From the NCBI GenBank assembly GCA_039105265.1, contig JAPFFF010000096.1, forward strand, positions 1 to 64,000: a stretch of 64,000 nt of DNA, in the 5' to 3' direction. Source of the DNA: Tritrichomonas musculus (taxonomy: Eukaryota > Parabasalia > Tritrichomonadida > Tritrichomonadidae). Positions 12,161-26,072 of this stretch are shown here, one piece after another (the first letter of the stretch is position 1; every line of letters begins with the position of its first letter). The notes below the pieces were generated by a model. It did not search any database and was not told the origin of the DNA. It saw nothing but the letters and a program-made list of their open reading frames with translations. The position numbers and the translations under genes are program-made.

Positions 12161-15100
12161 GTTGCAGCTGAATCTAATGGTTCAATCGCAGTTGTAGCTG
12201 AATCTGATGGTTCAATTGAAGTTGCAGCTGAATCTAATGGTTCAATCGCAGTTGTAGTTTAATCTGATGGTTCAATTGCAGTTGTAGTTTAATCTGATGG
12301 TTCAATTGCAGTTGTAGTTTAATCTGATGGTTCAATTGCAGTTGTAGTTTAATCTGATGGTTCAAATTGCAGTTGTAGCTGAATCTGATGGTTCAATTGA
12401 AGTTGCAGCTGAATCTAATGGTTCAATCGCAGTTGTAGTTTAATCTGATGGTTCAAATTGCAGTTGTAGTTTAATCTGATGGTTCAATTGCAGTTGTAGT
12501 TTAATCTGATGGTTCAATTGCAGTTGTAGTTTAATCTGATGGTTCAAATTGCAGTTGTAGTTCAATCTGATTGTTCAAATTGCAGTTGTAGTTCAATCTG
12601 ATTGTTCAAATTGCAGTTGTAGCTGAATCTGATGGTTCAATTGCAGTTGTAGTTTAATCTGATGGTTCAAATTGCAGTTGTAGATTAATCTGATGGTTCA
12701 ATTGAAGTTGTAGCTGAATCTGATGGTTCAATTGAAGTTGCAGCTGAATCTGATGGTTCAATTGAAGTTGCAGCTGAATCTAATGGTTAAATTGCAGTTG
12801 TAGTTCAATCTGATTGTTCAAATTGCAGTTGTAGTTTAATCTAATGGTTCAAATTGCAGTTGCAGCTGAATCTGATGGTTCAATTGCAGTTGTAGTTTAA
12901 TCTGATGGTTCAAATTGCAGTTGTAGCTGAATCTAATGGTTCAAATTGCAGTTGTAGATTAATCTGATGGTTCAATTGAAGTTGCAGCTGAATCTGATGG
13001 TTCAATTGAAGTTGCAGCTGAATCTAATGGTTAAATTGCAGTTGTAGTTCAATCTGATTGTTCAAATTGCAGTTGTAGCTGAATCTGATGGTTCAATTGC
13101 AGTTGTAGTTTAATCTGATGGTTCAAATTGCAGTTGTAGATTAATCTGATGGTTCAAATTGCAGTTGTAGATTAATCTGATGGTTCAATTGAAGTTGTAG
13201 CTGAATCTGATGGTTCAATTGAAGTTGCAGCTGAATCTAATGGTTAAATTGCAGTTGTAGTTTAATCTGATGATTCAACTGCAGTTGTAGTTTAATCTAA
13301 TGGTTCAAATTGCAGTTGCAGCTGAATCTGATGGTTCAATTGAAGTTGCAGCTGAATCTAATGGTTCAATCGCAGTTGTAGTTTAATCTGATGGTTCAAA
13401 TTGCAGTTGTAGTTTAATCTGATGGTTCAATTGCAGTTGTAGTTTAATCTGATGGTTCAATTGCAGTTGTAGTTTAATCTGATGGTTCAATTGTAGTTGT
13501 AGTTTAATCTGATGGTTCAAATTGCAGTTGTAGCTGAATCTGATGGTTCAATTGAAGTTGCAGCTGAATCTAATGGTTCAATCGCAGTTGTAGTTTAATC
13601 TGATGGTTCAAATTGCAGTTGTAGTTTAATCTGATGGTTCAATTGCAGTTGTAGTTTAATCTGATGGTTCAATTGCAGTTGTAGTTTAATCTGATGGTTC
13701 AAATTGCAGTTGTAGCTGAATCTAATGGTTCAAATTGCAGTTGTAGTTCAATCTGATTGTTCAAATTGCAGTTGTAGCTGAATCTGATGGTTCAATTGCA
13801 GTTGTAGTTTAATCTGATGGTTCAAATTGCAGTTGTAGATTAATCTGATGGTTCAATTGAAGTTGTAGCTGAATCTGATGGTTCAATTGAAGTTGCAGCT
13901 GAATCTGATGGTTCAATTGAAGTTGCAGCTGAATCTAATGGTTAAATTGCAGTTGTAGTTCAATCTGATTGTTCAAATTGCAGTTGTAGTTTAATCTAAT
14001 GGTTCAAATTGCAGTTGCAGCTGAATCTGATGGTTCAATTGCAGTTGTAGTTTAATCTGATGGTTCAATTGCAGTTGTAGTTTAATCTGATGGTTCAATT
14101 GCAGTTGTAGTTTAATCTGATGGTTCAAATTGCAGTTGTAGCTGAATCTAATGGTTCAAATTGCAGTTGTAGATTAATCTGATGGTTCAATTGAAGTTGC
14201 AGCTGAATCTGATGGTTCAATTGAAGTTGCAGCTGAATCTAATGGTTAAATTGCAGTTGTAGTTCAATCTGATTGTTCAAATTGCAGTTGTAGCTGAATC
14301 TGATGGTTCAATTGCAGTTGTAGTTTAATCTGATGGTTCAAATTGCAGTTGTAGATTAATCTGATGGTTCAATTGAAGTTGTAGCTGAATCTGATGGTTC
14401 AATTGAAGTTGCAGCTGAATCTGATGGTTCAATTGAAGTTGCAGCTGAATCTAATGGTTAAATTGCAGTTGTAGTTCAATCTGATTGTTCAAATTGCAGT
14501 TGTAGTTTAATCTAATGGTTCAAATTGCAGTTGCAGCTGAATCTGATGGTTCAATTGCAGTTGTAGTTTAATCTGATGGTTCAATTGCAGTTGTAGTTTA
14601 ATCTGATGGTTCAATTGCAGTTGTAGTTTAATCTGATGGTTCAATTGCAGTTGTAGTTTAATCTGATGGTTCAAATTGCAGTTGTAGCTGAATCTGATGG
14701 TTCAATTGAAGTTGCAGCTGAATCTAATGGTTCAATCGCAGTTGTAGTTTAATCTGATGGTTCAAATTGCAGTTGTAGTTTAATCTGATGGTTCAATTGC
14801 AGTTGTAGTTTAATCTGATGGTTCAAATTGCAGTTGTAGTTTAATCTGATGGTTCAATCGCAGTTGTAGTTTAATCTGATGGTTCAATTGCAGTTGTAGC
14901 TGAATCTGATGGTTCAATTGAAGTTGCAGCTGAATCTAATGGTTCAATTGAAGTTGTAGTTTAATCTGATGGTTCAATTGCAGTTGTAGTTCAATCTGAT
15001 TGTTCAAATTGCAGTTGTAGCTGAATCTGATGGTTCAATTGCAGTTGTAGTTTAATCTGATGGTTCAAATTGCAGTTGTAGATTAATCTGATGGTTCAAT

Positions 15101-18100
15101 TGAAGTTGTAGCTGAATCTGATGGTTCAATTGAAGTTGCAGCTGAATCTGATGGTTCAATTGCAGTTGTAGTTTAATCTGATGGTTCAATTGCAGTTGTA
15201 GTTTAATCTGATGGTTCAATTGCAGTTGTAGTTTAATCTGATGGTTCAATTGCAGTTGTAGTTTAATCTGATGGTTCAAATTGCAGTTGTAGCTGAATCT
15301 GATGGTTCAATTGAAGTTGCAGCTGAATCTAATGGTTCAATCGCAGTTGTAGTTTAATCTGATGGTTCAAATTGCAGTTGTAGTTTAATCTGATGGTTCA
15401 ATTGCAGTTGTAGTTTAATCTGATGGTTCAATTGCAGTTGTAGTTTAATCTGATGGTTCAATTGTAGTTGTAGTTTAATCTGATGGTTCAAATTGCAGTT
15501 GTAGCTGAATCTGATGGTTCAATTGAAGTTGCAGCTGAATCTAATGGTTCAATCGCAGTTGTAGTTTAATCTGATGGTTCAAATTGCAGTTGTAGTTTAA
15601 TCTGATGGTTCAATTGCAGTTGTAGTTTAATCTGATGGTTCAATTGCAGTTGTAGTTTAATCTGATGGTTCAAATTGCAGTTGTAGCTGAATCTAATGGT
15701 TCAAATTGCAGTTGTAGTTCAATCTGATTGTTCAAATTGCAGTTGTAGCTGAATCTGATGGTTCAATTGCAGTTGTAGTTTAATCTGATGGTTCAAATTG
15801 CAGTTGTAGATTAATCTGATGGTTCAATTGAAGTTGTAGCTGAATCTGATGGTTCAATTGAAGTTGCAGCTAAATCTGATGGTTCAATTGAAGTTGCAGC
15901 TGAATCTAATGGTTAAATTGCAGTTGTAGTTCAATCTGATTGTTCAAATTGCAGTTGTAGCTGAATCTGATGGTTCAATTGCAGTTGTAGATTAATCTGA
16001 TGGTTCAATTGCAGTTGTAGTTTAATCTGATGGTTCAATTGCAGTTGTAGTTTAATCTGATGGTTCAATTGCAGTTGTAGTTTAATCTGATGGTTCAATT
16101 GCAGTTGTAGTTTAATCTGATGGTTCAAATTGCAGTTGCAGCTGAATCTGATGGTTCAAATTGCAGTTACAGCTGAATCTAATGGTTCAAATTACAGTTG
16201 TAGTTTAATCTGATGATTCAACTGCAGTTGTAGTTTAATCTGATGGTTCAATTGCAGTTGTAGCTGAATCTGATGGTTCAAATTGCAGTTGTAGTTTAAT
16301 CTGATGGTTCAATTGCAGTTGTAGTTTAATCTAATGGTTCAAATTGCAGTTGTAGTTTAATCTGATGGTTCAATTGCAGTTGTAGTTTAATCTATTGATT
16401 AGATTGCAGTTGTAGTTTAATCTGATGGTTCAATTGCAGTTGTAGTTTAATCTATTGATTAAATTGCAGTTGTAGTTTAATCTAATGGTTCAAATTGCAG
16501 TTGTAGTTTAATCTGATGGTTCAATTGCAGTTGTAGTTTAATCTGATGGTTCAATTGCAGTTGTAGCTGAATCTGATGGTTCAATTGAAGTTGCAGCTGA
16601 ATCTAATGGTTCAATCGCAGTTGTAGTTTAATCTGATGGTTCAAATTGCAGTTGTAGTTTAATCTATTGATTAAATTGCAGTTGTAGTTTAATCTGATGG
16701 TTCAATCGCAGTTGTAGTTTAATCTATTGATTAAATTGCAGTTGTAGTTTAATCTAATGGTTCAATCGCAGTTGTAGTTTAATCTGATGGTTCAAATTGC
16801 AGTTGTAGTTTAATCTGATGGTTCAATTGCAGTTGTAGTTTAATCTGATGGTTCAATTGCAGTTGTAGTTTAATCTGATGGTTCAATTGCAGTTGTAGTT
16901 TAATCTGATGGTTCAATTGCAGTTGTAGTTTAATCTGATGGTTCAATTGTAGTTGTAGTTTAATCTGATGGTTCAAATTGCAGTTGTAGCTGAATCTGAT
17001 GGTTCAATTGAAGTTGCAGCTGAATCTAATGGTTCAATCGCAGTTGTAGTTTAATCTGATGGTTCAAATTGCAGTTGTAGTTTAATCTGATGGTTCAATT
17101 GCAGTTGTAGTTTAATCTGATGGTTCAATTGCAGTTGTAGTTCAATCTGATTGTTCAAATTGCAGTTGTAGCTGAATCTGATGGTTCAATTGCAGTTGTA
17201 GTTTAATCTGATGGTTCAAATTGCAGTTGTAGATTAATCTGATGGTTCAATTGAAGTTGTAGCTGAATCTGATGGTTCAATTGAAGTTGCAGCTGAATCT
17301 GATGGTTCAATTGCAGTTGTAGTTTAATCTGATGGTTCAATTGCAGTTGTAGTTTAATCTGATGGTTCAATTGCAGTTGTAGTTTAATCTGATGGTTCAA
17401 TTGCAGTTGTAGTTTAATCTGATGGTTCAAATTGCAGTTGTAGCTGAATCTGATGGTTCAATTGAAGTTGCAGCTGAATCTAATGGTTCAATCGCAGTTG
17501 TAGCTGAATCTGATGGTTCAATTGAAGTTGCAGCTGAATCTAATGGTTCAATCGCAGTTGTAGTTTAATCTGATGGTTCAATTGCAGTTGTAGTTTAATC
17601 TGATGGTTCAATTGCAGTTGTAGTTTAATCTGATGGTTCAATTGCAGTTGTAGTTTAATCTGATGGTTCAAATTGCAGTTGTAGCTGAATCTGATGGTTC
17701 AATTGAAGTTGCAGCTGAATCTAATGGTTCAATCGCAGTTGTAGTTTAATCTGATGGTTCAAATTGCAGTTGTAGTTTAATCTGATGGTTCAATTGCAGT
17801 TGTAGTTTAATCTGATGGTTCAATTGCAGTTGTAGTTTAATCTGATGGTTCAAATTGCAGTTGTAGCTGAATCTAATGGTTCAAATTGCAGTTGTAGTTC
17901 AATCTGATTGTTCAAATTGCAGTTGTAGCTGAATCTGATGGTTCAATTGCAGTTGTAGTTTAATCTGATGGTTCAAATTGCAGTTGTAGCTGAATCTGAT
18001 GGTTCAATTGAAGTTGTAGCTGAATCTGATGGTTCAATTGAAGTTGCAGCTGAATCTGATGGTTCAATTGAAGTTGCAGCTGAATCTAATGGTTAAATTG

Positions 18101-18940
18101 CAGTTGTAGTTCAATCTGATTGTTCAAATTGCAGTTGTAGTTTAATCTAATGGTTCAAATTGCAGTTGCAGCTGAATCTGATGGTTCAATTGCAGTTGTA
18201 GTTTAATCTGATGGTTCAAATTGCAGTTGTAGCTGAATCTAATGGTTCAAATTGCAGTTGTAGATTAATCTGATGGTTCAATTGAAGTTGCAGCTGAATC
18301 TGATGGTTCAATTGAAGTTGCAGCTGAATCTAATGGTTAAATTGCAGTTGTAGTTCAATCTGATTGTTCAAATTGCAGTTGTAGCTGAATCTGATGGTTC
18401 AATTGCAGTTGTAGTTTAATCTGATGGTTCAAATTGCAGTTGTAGATTAATCTGATGGTTCAAATTGCAGTTGTAGATTAATCTGATGGTTCAATTGAAG
18501 TTGTAGCTGAATCTGATGGTTCAATTGAAGTTGCAGCTGAATCTAATGGTTAAATTGCAGTTGTAGTTTAATCTGATGATTCAACTGCAGTTGTAGTTTA
18601 ATCTAATGGTTCAAATTGCAGTTGCAGCTGAATCTGATGGTTCAATTGAAGTTGCAGCTGAATCTAATGGTTCAATCGCAGTTGTAGTTTAATCTGATGG
18701 TTCAATTGCAGTTGTAGTTTAATCTGATGGTTCAAATTGCAGTTGTAGTTTAATCTGATGGTTCAAATTGCAGTTGCAGCTGAATCTGATGGTTCAATTG
18801 CAGTTGTAGTTTAATCTGATGGTTCAAATTGCAGTTGTAGCTGAATCTAATGGTTCAAATTGCAGTTGTAGATTAATCTGATGGTTCAATTGAAGTTGCA
18901 GCTGAATCTGATGGTTCAATTGAAGTTGCAGCTGAATCTA
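9390..18940 (-). repeat. 9.5-kb segmental duplication, copy A
   Basis: This stretch is collinear with 40985-50535. Anchors 10563, 11411, 11897 and 15052 recur at 42157, 43005, 43491 and 46646 (all 31,594 bp apart), and 16392, 16779 and 17203 recur at 47988, 48375 and 48799 (31,596 bp apart). The 2-bp shift comes from a small rearranged patch in copy B at about 47520-47710. The copies agree almost everywhere I compared them, though there is a cluster of differences near 9660-9780. Confidence 0.85.
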
Positions 18941-20859
18941 ATGGTTAAATTGCAGTTGTAGTTCAATCTGATTGTTCAAATTGCAGTTGTAGCTGAATCT
19001 GATGGTTCAATTGCAGTTGTAGTTTAATCTGATGGTTCAAATTGCAGTTGTAGATTAATCTGATGGTTCAAATTGCAGTTGTAGATTAATCTGATGGTTC
19101 AATTGAAGTTGTAGCTGAATCTGATGGTTCAATTGAAGTTGCAGCTGAATCTAATGGTTAAATTGCAGTTGTAGTTTAATCTGATGATTCAACTGCAGTT
19201 GTAGTTTAATCTAATGGTTCAAATTGCAGTTGCAGCTGAATCTGATGGTTCAATTGAAGTTGCAGCTGAATCTAATGGTTCAATCGCAGTTGTAGTTTAA
19301 TCTGATGGTTCAAATTGCAGTTGTAGTTTAATCTGATGGTTCAATTGCAGTTGTAGTTTAATCTGATGGTTCAATTGCAGTTGTAGTTTAATCTGATGGT
19401 TCAATTGTAGTTGTAGTTTAATCTGATGGTTCAAATTGCAGTTGTAGTTTAATCTGATGGTTCAATTGAAGTTGCAGCTGAATCTAATGGTTCAATCGCA
19501 GTTGTAGTTTAATCTGATGGTTCAAATTGCAGTTGTAGTTTAATCTGATGGTTCAAATTGCAGTTGTAGCTGAATCTGATGGTTCAATTGAAGTTGCAGC
19601 TGAATCTAATGGTTCAATCGCAGTTGTAGTTTAATCTGATGGTTCAAATTGCAGTTGTAGTTTAATCTGATGGTTCAATTGCAGTTGTAGTTTAATCTGA
19701 TGGTTCAATTGCAGTTGTAGTTTAATCTGATGGTTCAATTGTAGTTGTAGTTTAATCTGATGGTTCAAATTGCAGTTGTAGCTGAATCTGATGGTTCAAT
19801 TGAAGTTGCAGCTGAATCTAATGGTTAAATTGCAGTTGTAGTTTAATCTGATGATTCAACTGCAGTTGTAGTTTAATCTGATGGTTCAAATTGCAGTTGT
19901 AGCTGAATCTGATGGTTCAATTGAAGTTGCAGCTGAATCTAATGGTTCAATCGCAGTTGTAGTTTAATCTGATGGTTCAAATTGCAGTTGTAGTTTAATC
20001 TGATGGTTCAATTGCAGTTGTAGCTGAATCTGATGGTTCAATTGCAGTTGTAGTTTAATCTGATGGTTCAATTGCAGTTGTAGCTGAATCTGATGGTTCA
20101 AATTGCAGTTGTAGCTGAATCTGATGGTTCAACTGCAGTTGTAGTTTAATCTAATGGTTCAAATTGCAGTTGCAGCTGAATCTGATGGTTCAACTGCAGT
20201 TGTAGTTTAATCTGATGGTTCAATTGCAGTTGTAGCTGAATCTGATGGTTCAATTGCAGTTGTAGTTTAATCTAATGGTTCAATTGCAGTTGTAGTTTAA
20301 TCTGATGGTTCAAATTGCAGTTGTAGCTGAATCTGATGGTTCAAATTGCAGTTGTAGCTGAATCTGATGGTTCAAATTGCAGTTGTAGTTTAATCTGATG
20401 GTTCAATTGCAGTTGTAGTTTAATCTGATGGTTCAATTGCAGTTGCAGCTGAATCTGATGGTTCAATTGCAGTTGTAGTTTAATCTGATAATTCAATTGC
20501 AGTTGTAGTTTAATCTGATGGTTCAAATTGCAGTTGTAGCTGAATCTGATGGTTCAAATTGCAGTTGTAGTTTAATCTGATAATTCAATTGCAGTTGTAG
20601 TTTAATCTGATGATTCAATTGCAGTTGTAGTTTAATCTGATGGTTCAAATTGCAGTTGTAGCTGAATCTAATGGTTCAATTGCAGTTGTAGTTTAATCTG
20701 ATGGTTCAATTGCAGTTGTAGCTGAATCTGATGGTTCAATTGCAGTTGTAGTTTAATCTGATGGTTCAAATTGCAGTTGTAGCTGAATCTGATGGTTCAA
20801 ATTGCAGTTGTAGCTGAATCTGATGGTTCAACTGCAGTTGTAGTTTAATCTAATGGTTC

Positions 20860-23490
20860 AAATTGCAGTTGCAGCTGAATCTGATGGTTCAATTGCAGTT
20901 GTAGTTTAATCTGATGGTTCAATTGCAGTTGTAGTTTAATCTGATGGTTCAAATTGCAGTTGTAGCTGAATCTGATGGTTCAAATTGCAGTTGTAGCTGA
21001 ATCTAATGGTTCAACTGCAGTTGTAGCTGAATCTGATGGTTCAACTGCAGTTGTAGTTTAATCTAATGGTTCAAATTGCAGTTGCAGCTGAATCTGATGG
21101 TTCAATTGAAGTTGTAGTTTAATCTGATGGTTCAATTGCAGTTGTAGTTTAATCTGATGGTTCAATTGCAGTTGTAGTTTAATCTGATGGTTCAAATTGC
21201 AGTTGTAGCTGAATCTAATGGTTCAATTGCAGTTGTAGTTTAATCTAATGGTTCAAATTGCAGTTACAGCTGAATCTAATGGTTCAATTCCAGTTGTAGT
21301 TTAATCTGATGGTTCAATTGCAGTTGCAGCTGAATCTGATGGTTCAATTCCAGTTGTAGTTTAATCTGATAATTCAATTGCAGTTGTAGTTTAATCTGAT
21401 GGTTCAATTGCAGTTGTAGTTTAATCTGATGGTTCAATTGCAGTTGTAGTTTAATCTGATGGTTCAACTGCAGTTGTAGTTTAATCTGATGGTTCAATTG
21501 CAGTTGTAGTTTAATCTAATGGTTCAAATTGCAGTTACAGCTGAATCTAATGGTTCAATTCCAGTTGTAGTTTAATCTGATGGTTCAATTGCAGTTGCAG
21601 CTGAATCTGATGGTTCAAATTGCAGTTGTAGTTTAATCTGATAATTCAATTGCAGTTGTAGTTTAATCTGATGGTTCAATTGCAGTTGTAGTTTAATCTA
21701 ATGGTTCAAATTGCAGTTGTAGCTGAATCTAATGGTTCAATTCCAGTTGTAGTTTAATCTGATGGTTCAAATTGCAGTTGCAGCTGAATCTAATGGTTCA
21801 ATTGCAGTTGTAGTTTAATCTGATGGTTCAATTGCAGTTGCAGCTGAATCTGATGGTTCAATTGCAGTTGTAGTTTAATCTGATGGTTCAATTGCAGTTG
21901 TAGCTGAATCTGATGGTTCAATTGAAGTTGCAGCTGAATCTAATGGTTCAATTGCAGTTGTAGTTTAATCTGATGGTTCAAATTGCAGTTGTAGCTGAAT
22001 CTGATGGTTCAAATTGCAGTTGTAGTTTAATCTGATAATTCAATTGCAGTTGTAGTTTAATCTGATGATTCAATTGCAGTTGTAGTTTAATCTGATGGTT
22101 CAAATTGCAGTTGTAGCTGAATCTAATGGTTCAATTGCAGTTGTAGTTTAATCTGATGGTTCAATTGCAGTTGTAGCTGAATCTGATGGTTCAATTGCAG
22201 TTGTAGTTTAATCTGATGGTTCAATTGAAGTTGCAGCTGAATCTAATGGTTCAATTGCAGTTGTAGTTTAATCTGATGGTTCAATTGCAGTTGTAGTTTA
22301 ATCTAATGGTTCAAATTGCAGTTGCAGCTGAATCTGATGGTTCAATTGCAGTTGTAGTTTAATCTGATGGTTCAATTGCAGTTGTAGTTTAATCTGATGG
22401 TTCAAATTGCAGTTGTAGTTTAATCTGATGGTTCAATTGCAGTTGTAGTTTAATCTGATGGTTCAAATTGCAGTTGTAGCTGAATCTGATGGTTCAAATT
22501 GCAGTTGTAGCTGAATCTAATGGTTCAACTGCAGTTGTAGCTGAATCTGATGGTTCAACTGCAGTTGTAGTTTAATCTAATGGTTCAAATTGCAGTTGCA
22601 GCTGAATCTGATGGTTCAATTGAAGTTGTAGTTTAATCTGATGGTTCAATTGCAGTTGTAGTTTAATCTGATGGTTCAATTGCAGTTGTAGTTTAATCTG
22701 ATGGTTCAAATTGCAGTTGTAGTTTAATCTAATGGTTCAATTGCAGTTGTAGTTTAATCTAATGGTTCAAATTGCAGTTACAGCTGAATCTAATGGTTCA
22801 ATTCCAGTTGTAGTTTAATCTGATGGTTCAATTGCAGTTGCAGCTGAATCTGATGGTTCAATTCCAGTTGTAGTTTAATCTGATAATTCAATTGCAGTTG
22901 TAGTTTAATCTGATGGTTCAATTGCAGTTGTAGTTTAATCTGATGGTTCAATTGCAGTTGTAGTTTAATCTGATGGTTCAACTGCAGTTGTAGTTTAATC
23001 TGATGGTTCAATTGCAGTTGTAGTTTAATCTAATGGTTCAAATTGCAGTTACAGCTGAATCTAATGGTTCAATTCCAGTTGTAGTTTAATCTGATGGTTC
23101 AATTGCAGTTGCAGCTGAATCTGATGGTTCAAATTGCAGTTGTAGTTTAATCTGATAATTCAATTGCAGTTGTAGTTTAATCTGATGGTTCAATTGCAGT
23201 TGTAGTTTAATCTAATGGTTCAAATTGCAGTTGTAGCTGAATCTAATGGTTCAATTCCAGTTGTAGTTTAATCTGATGGTTCAAATTGCAGTTGCAGCTG
23301 AATCTAATGGTTCAATTGCAGTTGTAGTTTAATCTGATGGTTCAATTGCAGTTGCAGCTGAATCTGATGGTTCAATTGCAGTTGTAGTTTAATCTGATGG
23401 TTCAATTGCAGTTGTAGCTGAATCTGATGGTTCAATTGAAGTTGCAGCTGAATCTAATGGTTCAATTGCAGTTGTAGTTTAATCTGATGG
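20860..23490 (-). repeat. 6696-bp spaced duplication, copy 1 (partner 27556-30186)
   Basis: Anchors at 20881, 21001, 21276, 22029, 22261 and 22790 recur exactly 6696 bp downstream (27577, 27697, 27972, 28725, 28957, 29486). The 1514-bp pair was therefore already formed when the larger segment was duplicated. Upstream of 20860 the match breaks by a change of a few monomers. Confidence 0.82.
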
Positions 23491-23494
23491 TTCA
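20930..23494 (-). repeat. 1514-bp higher-order repeat, first pair
   Basis: Bases about 20930-21980 recur at about 22444-23494. Runs of 30-bp units beginning at 21276 and 22790 are identical in derived peptide and 1514 bp apart. The second copy lacks the gataattc / gatgattc monomers found at 22029 in the first, so about six monomers have been lost or replaced after 23490. Confidence 0.8.
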
Positions 23495-24052
23495 ATTGCA
23501 GTTGTAGCTGAATCTGATGGTTCAATTGCAGTTGTAGTTTAATCTGATGGTTCAAATTGCAGTTGTAGCTGAATCTGATGGTTCAAATTGCAGTTGTAGC
23601 TGAATCTGATGGTTCAACTGCAGTTGTAGTTTAATCTAATGGTTCAAATTGCAGTTGCAGCTGAATCTGATGGTTCAATTGAAGTTGTAGTTTAATCTGA
23701 TGGTTCAATTCCAGTTGTAGTTTAATCTAATGGTTCAAATTGCAGTTGTAGCTGAATCTGATGGTTCAACTGCAGTTGTAGTTTAATCTAATGGTTCAAA
23801 TTGCAGTTGCAGCTGAATCTGATGGTTCAATTGCAGTTGTAGTTTAATCTGATGGTTCAAATTGCAGTTGTAGTTTAATCTGATAATTCAATTGCAGTTG
23901 TAGTTTAATCTGATGGTTCAATTGCAGTTGTAGTTTAATCTAATGGTTCAAATTGCAGTTGTAGCTGAATCTAATGGTTCAATTCCAGTTGTAGTTTAAT
24001 CTGATGGTTCAAATTGCAGTTGCAGCTGAATCTAATGGTTCAATTGCAGTTG

Positions 24053-26072
24053 TAGTTTAATCTGATGGTTCAATTGCAGTTGCAGCTGAATCTGATGGTT
24101 CAATTGCAGTTGTAGTTTAATCTGATGGTTCAATTGCAGTTGTAGCTGAATCTGATGGTTCAATTGAAGTTGCAGCTGAATCTAATGGTTCAATTGCAGT
24201 TGTAGTTTAATCTGATGGTTCAAATTGCAGTTGTAGCTGAATCTGATGGTTCAAATTGCAGTTGTAGTTTAATCTGATAATTCAATTGCAGTTGTAGTTT
24301 AATCTGATGATTCAATTGCAGTTGTAGTTTAATCTGATGGTTCAAATTGCAGTTGTAGCTGAATCTAATGGTTCAATTGCAGTTGTAGTTTAATCTGATG
24401 GTTCAATTGCAGTTGTAGCTGAATCTGATGGTTCAATTGCAGTTGTAGTTTAATCTGATGGTTCAAATTGCAGTTGTAGCTGAATCTGATGGTTCAAATT
24501 GCAGTTGTAGCTGAATCTGATGGTTCAACTGCAGTTGTAGTTTAATCTAATGGTTCAAATTGCAGTTGCAGCTGAATCTGATGGTTCAATTGCAGTTGTA
24601 GTTTAATCTGATGGTTCAATTGCAGTTGTAGTTTAATCTGATGGTTCAAATTGCAGTTGTAGCTGAATCTGATGGTTCAAATTGCAGTTGTAGCTGAATC
24701 TAATGGTTCAACTGCAGTTGTAGCTGAATCTGATGGTTCAACTGCAGTTGTAGTTTAATCTAATGGTTCAAATTGCAGTTGCAGCTGAATCTGATGGTTC
24801 AATTGAAGTTGTAGTTTAATCTGATGGTTCAATTGCAGTTGTAGTTTAATCTGATGGTTCAATTGCAGTTGTAGTTTAATCTGATGGTTCAAATTGCAGT
24901 TGTAGCTGAATCTGATGGTTCAAATTGCAGTTGTAGCTGAATCTAATGGTTCAACTGCAGTTGTAGTTTAATCTGATGGTTCAATTGCAGTTGTAGTTTA
25001 ATCTAATGGTTCAAATTGCAGTTACAGCTGAATCTAATGGTTCAATTCCAGTTGTAGTTTAATCTGATGGTTCAATTGCAGTTGCAGCTGAATCTGATGG
25101 TTCAATTGCAGTTGTAGTTTAATCTGATGGTTCAATTGCAGTTGTAGCTGAATCTGATGGTTCAATTGAAGTTGCAGCTGAATCTAATGGTTCAATTGCA
25201 GTTGTAGTTTAATCTGATGGTTCAAATTGCAGTTGTAGCTGAATCTGATGGTTCAAATTGCAGTTGTAGTTTAATCTGATAATTCAATTGCAGTTGTAGT
25301 TTAATCTGATGATTCAATTGCAGTTGTAGTTTAATCTGATGGTTCAAATTGCAGTTGTAGCTGAATCTAATGGTTCAATTGCAGTTGTAGTTTAATCTGA
25401 TGGTTCAATTGCAGTTGTAGCTGAATCTGATGGTTCAATTGCAGTTGTAGTTTAATCTGATGGTTCAAATTGCAGTTGTAGCTGAATCTGATGGTTCAAA
25501 TTGCAGTTGTAGCTGAATCTGATGGTTCAACTGCAGTTGTAGTTTAATCTAATGGTTCAAATTGCAGTTGCAGCTGAATCTGATGGTTCAATTGCAGTTG
25601 TAGTTTAATCTGATGGTTCAATTGCAGTTGTAGTTTAATCTGATGGTTCAAATTGCAGTTGTAGCTGAATCTGATGGTTCAAATTGCAGTTGTAGCTGAA
25701 TCTAATGGTTCAACTGCAGTTGTAGCTGAATCTGATGGTTCAACTGCAGTTGTAGTTTAATCTAATGGTTCAAATTGCAGTTGCAGCTGAATCTGATGGT
25801 TCAATTGAAGTTGTAGTTTAATCTGATGGTTCAATTGCAGTTGTAGTTTAATCTGATGGTTCAATTGCAGTTGTAGTTTAATCTGATGGTTCAAATTGCA
25901 GTTGTAGCTGAATCTGATGGTTCAAATTGCAGTTGTAGCTGAATCTAATGGTTCAACTGCAGTTGTAGTTTAATCTGATGGTTCAATTGCAGTTGTAGTT
26001 TAATCTAATGGTTCAAATTGCAGTTACAGCTGAATCTAATGGTTCAATTCCAGTTGTAGTTTAATCTGATGG
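24053..26072 (-). repeat. 1002-bp higher-order repeat, two tandem copies
   Basis: Bases 24053-25070 recur at 25055-26072, so the copies abut. The marker aatctgataa at 24271 is matched at 25273, and gttacagctg at 25021 is matched at 26023. The same 1002-bp spacing occurs at 30239/31241 and at 32181/33183. Confidence 0.82.

Larger units (their letters stand above)
7455..19990 (-). repeat. Variant block R1a
   Basis: This block is marked by variants nearly absent elsewhere: ggttcaatcgcag (the main source of CpG in the array), gtagattaatctg, gtagttcaatctgattgttc, ggttaaattgcag, and monomers in which gatggttca is replaced by attgatta. It also has the longest runs of pure 30-bp units, which gives rise to spurious short open frames on the - strand. 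Its right border is set by the last caatcgcag near 19950 and the first ctgataattc near 20486. Confidence 0.75.
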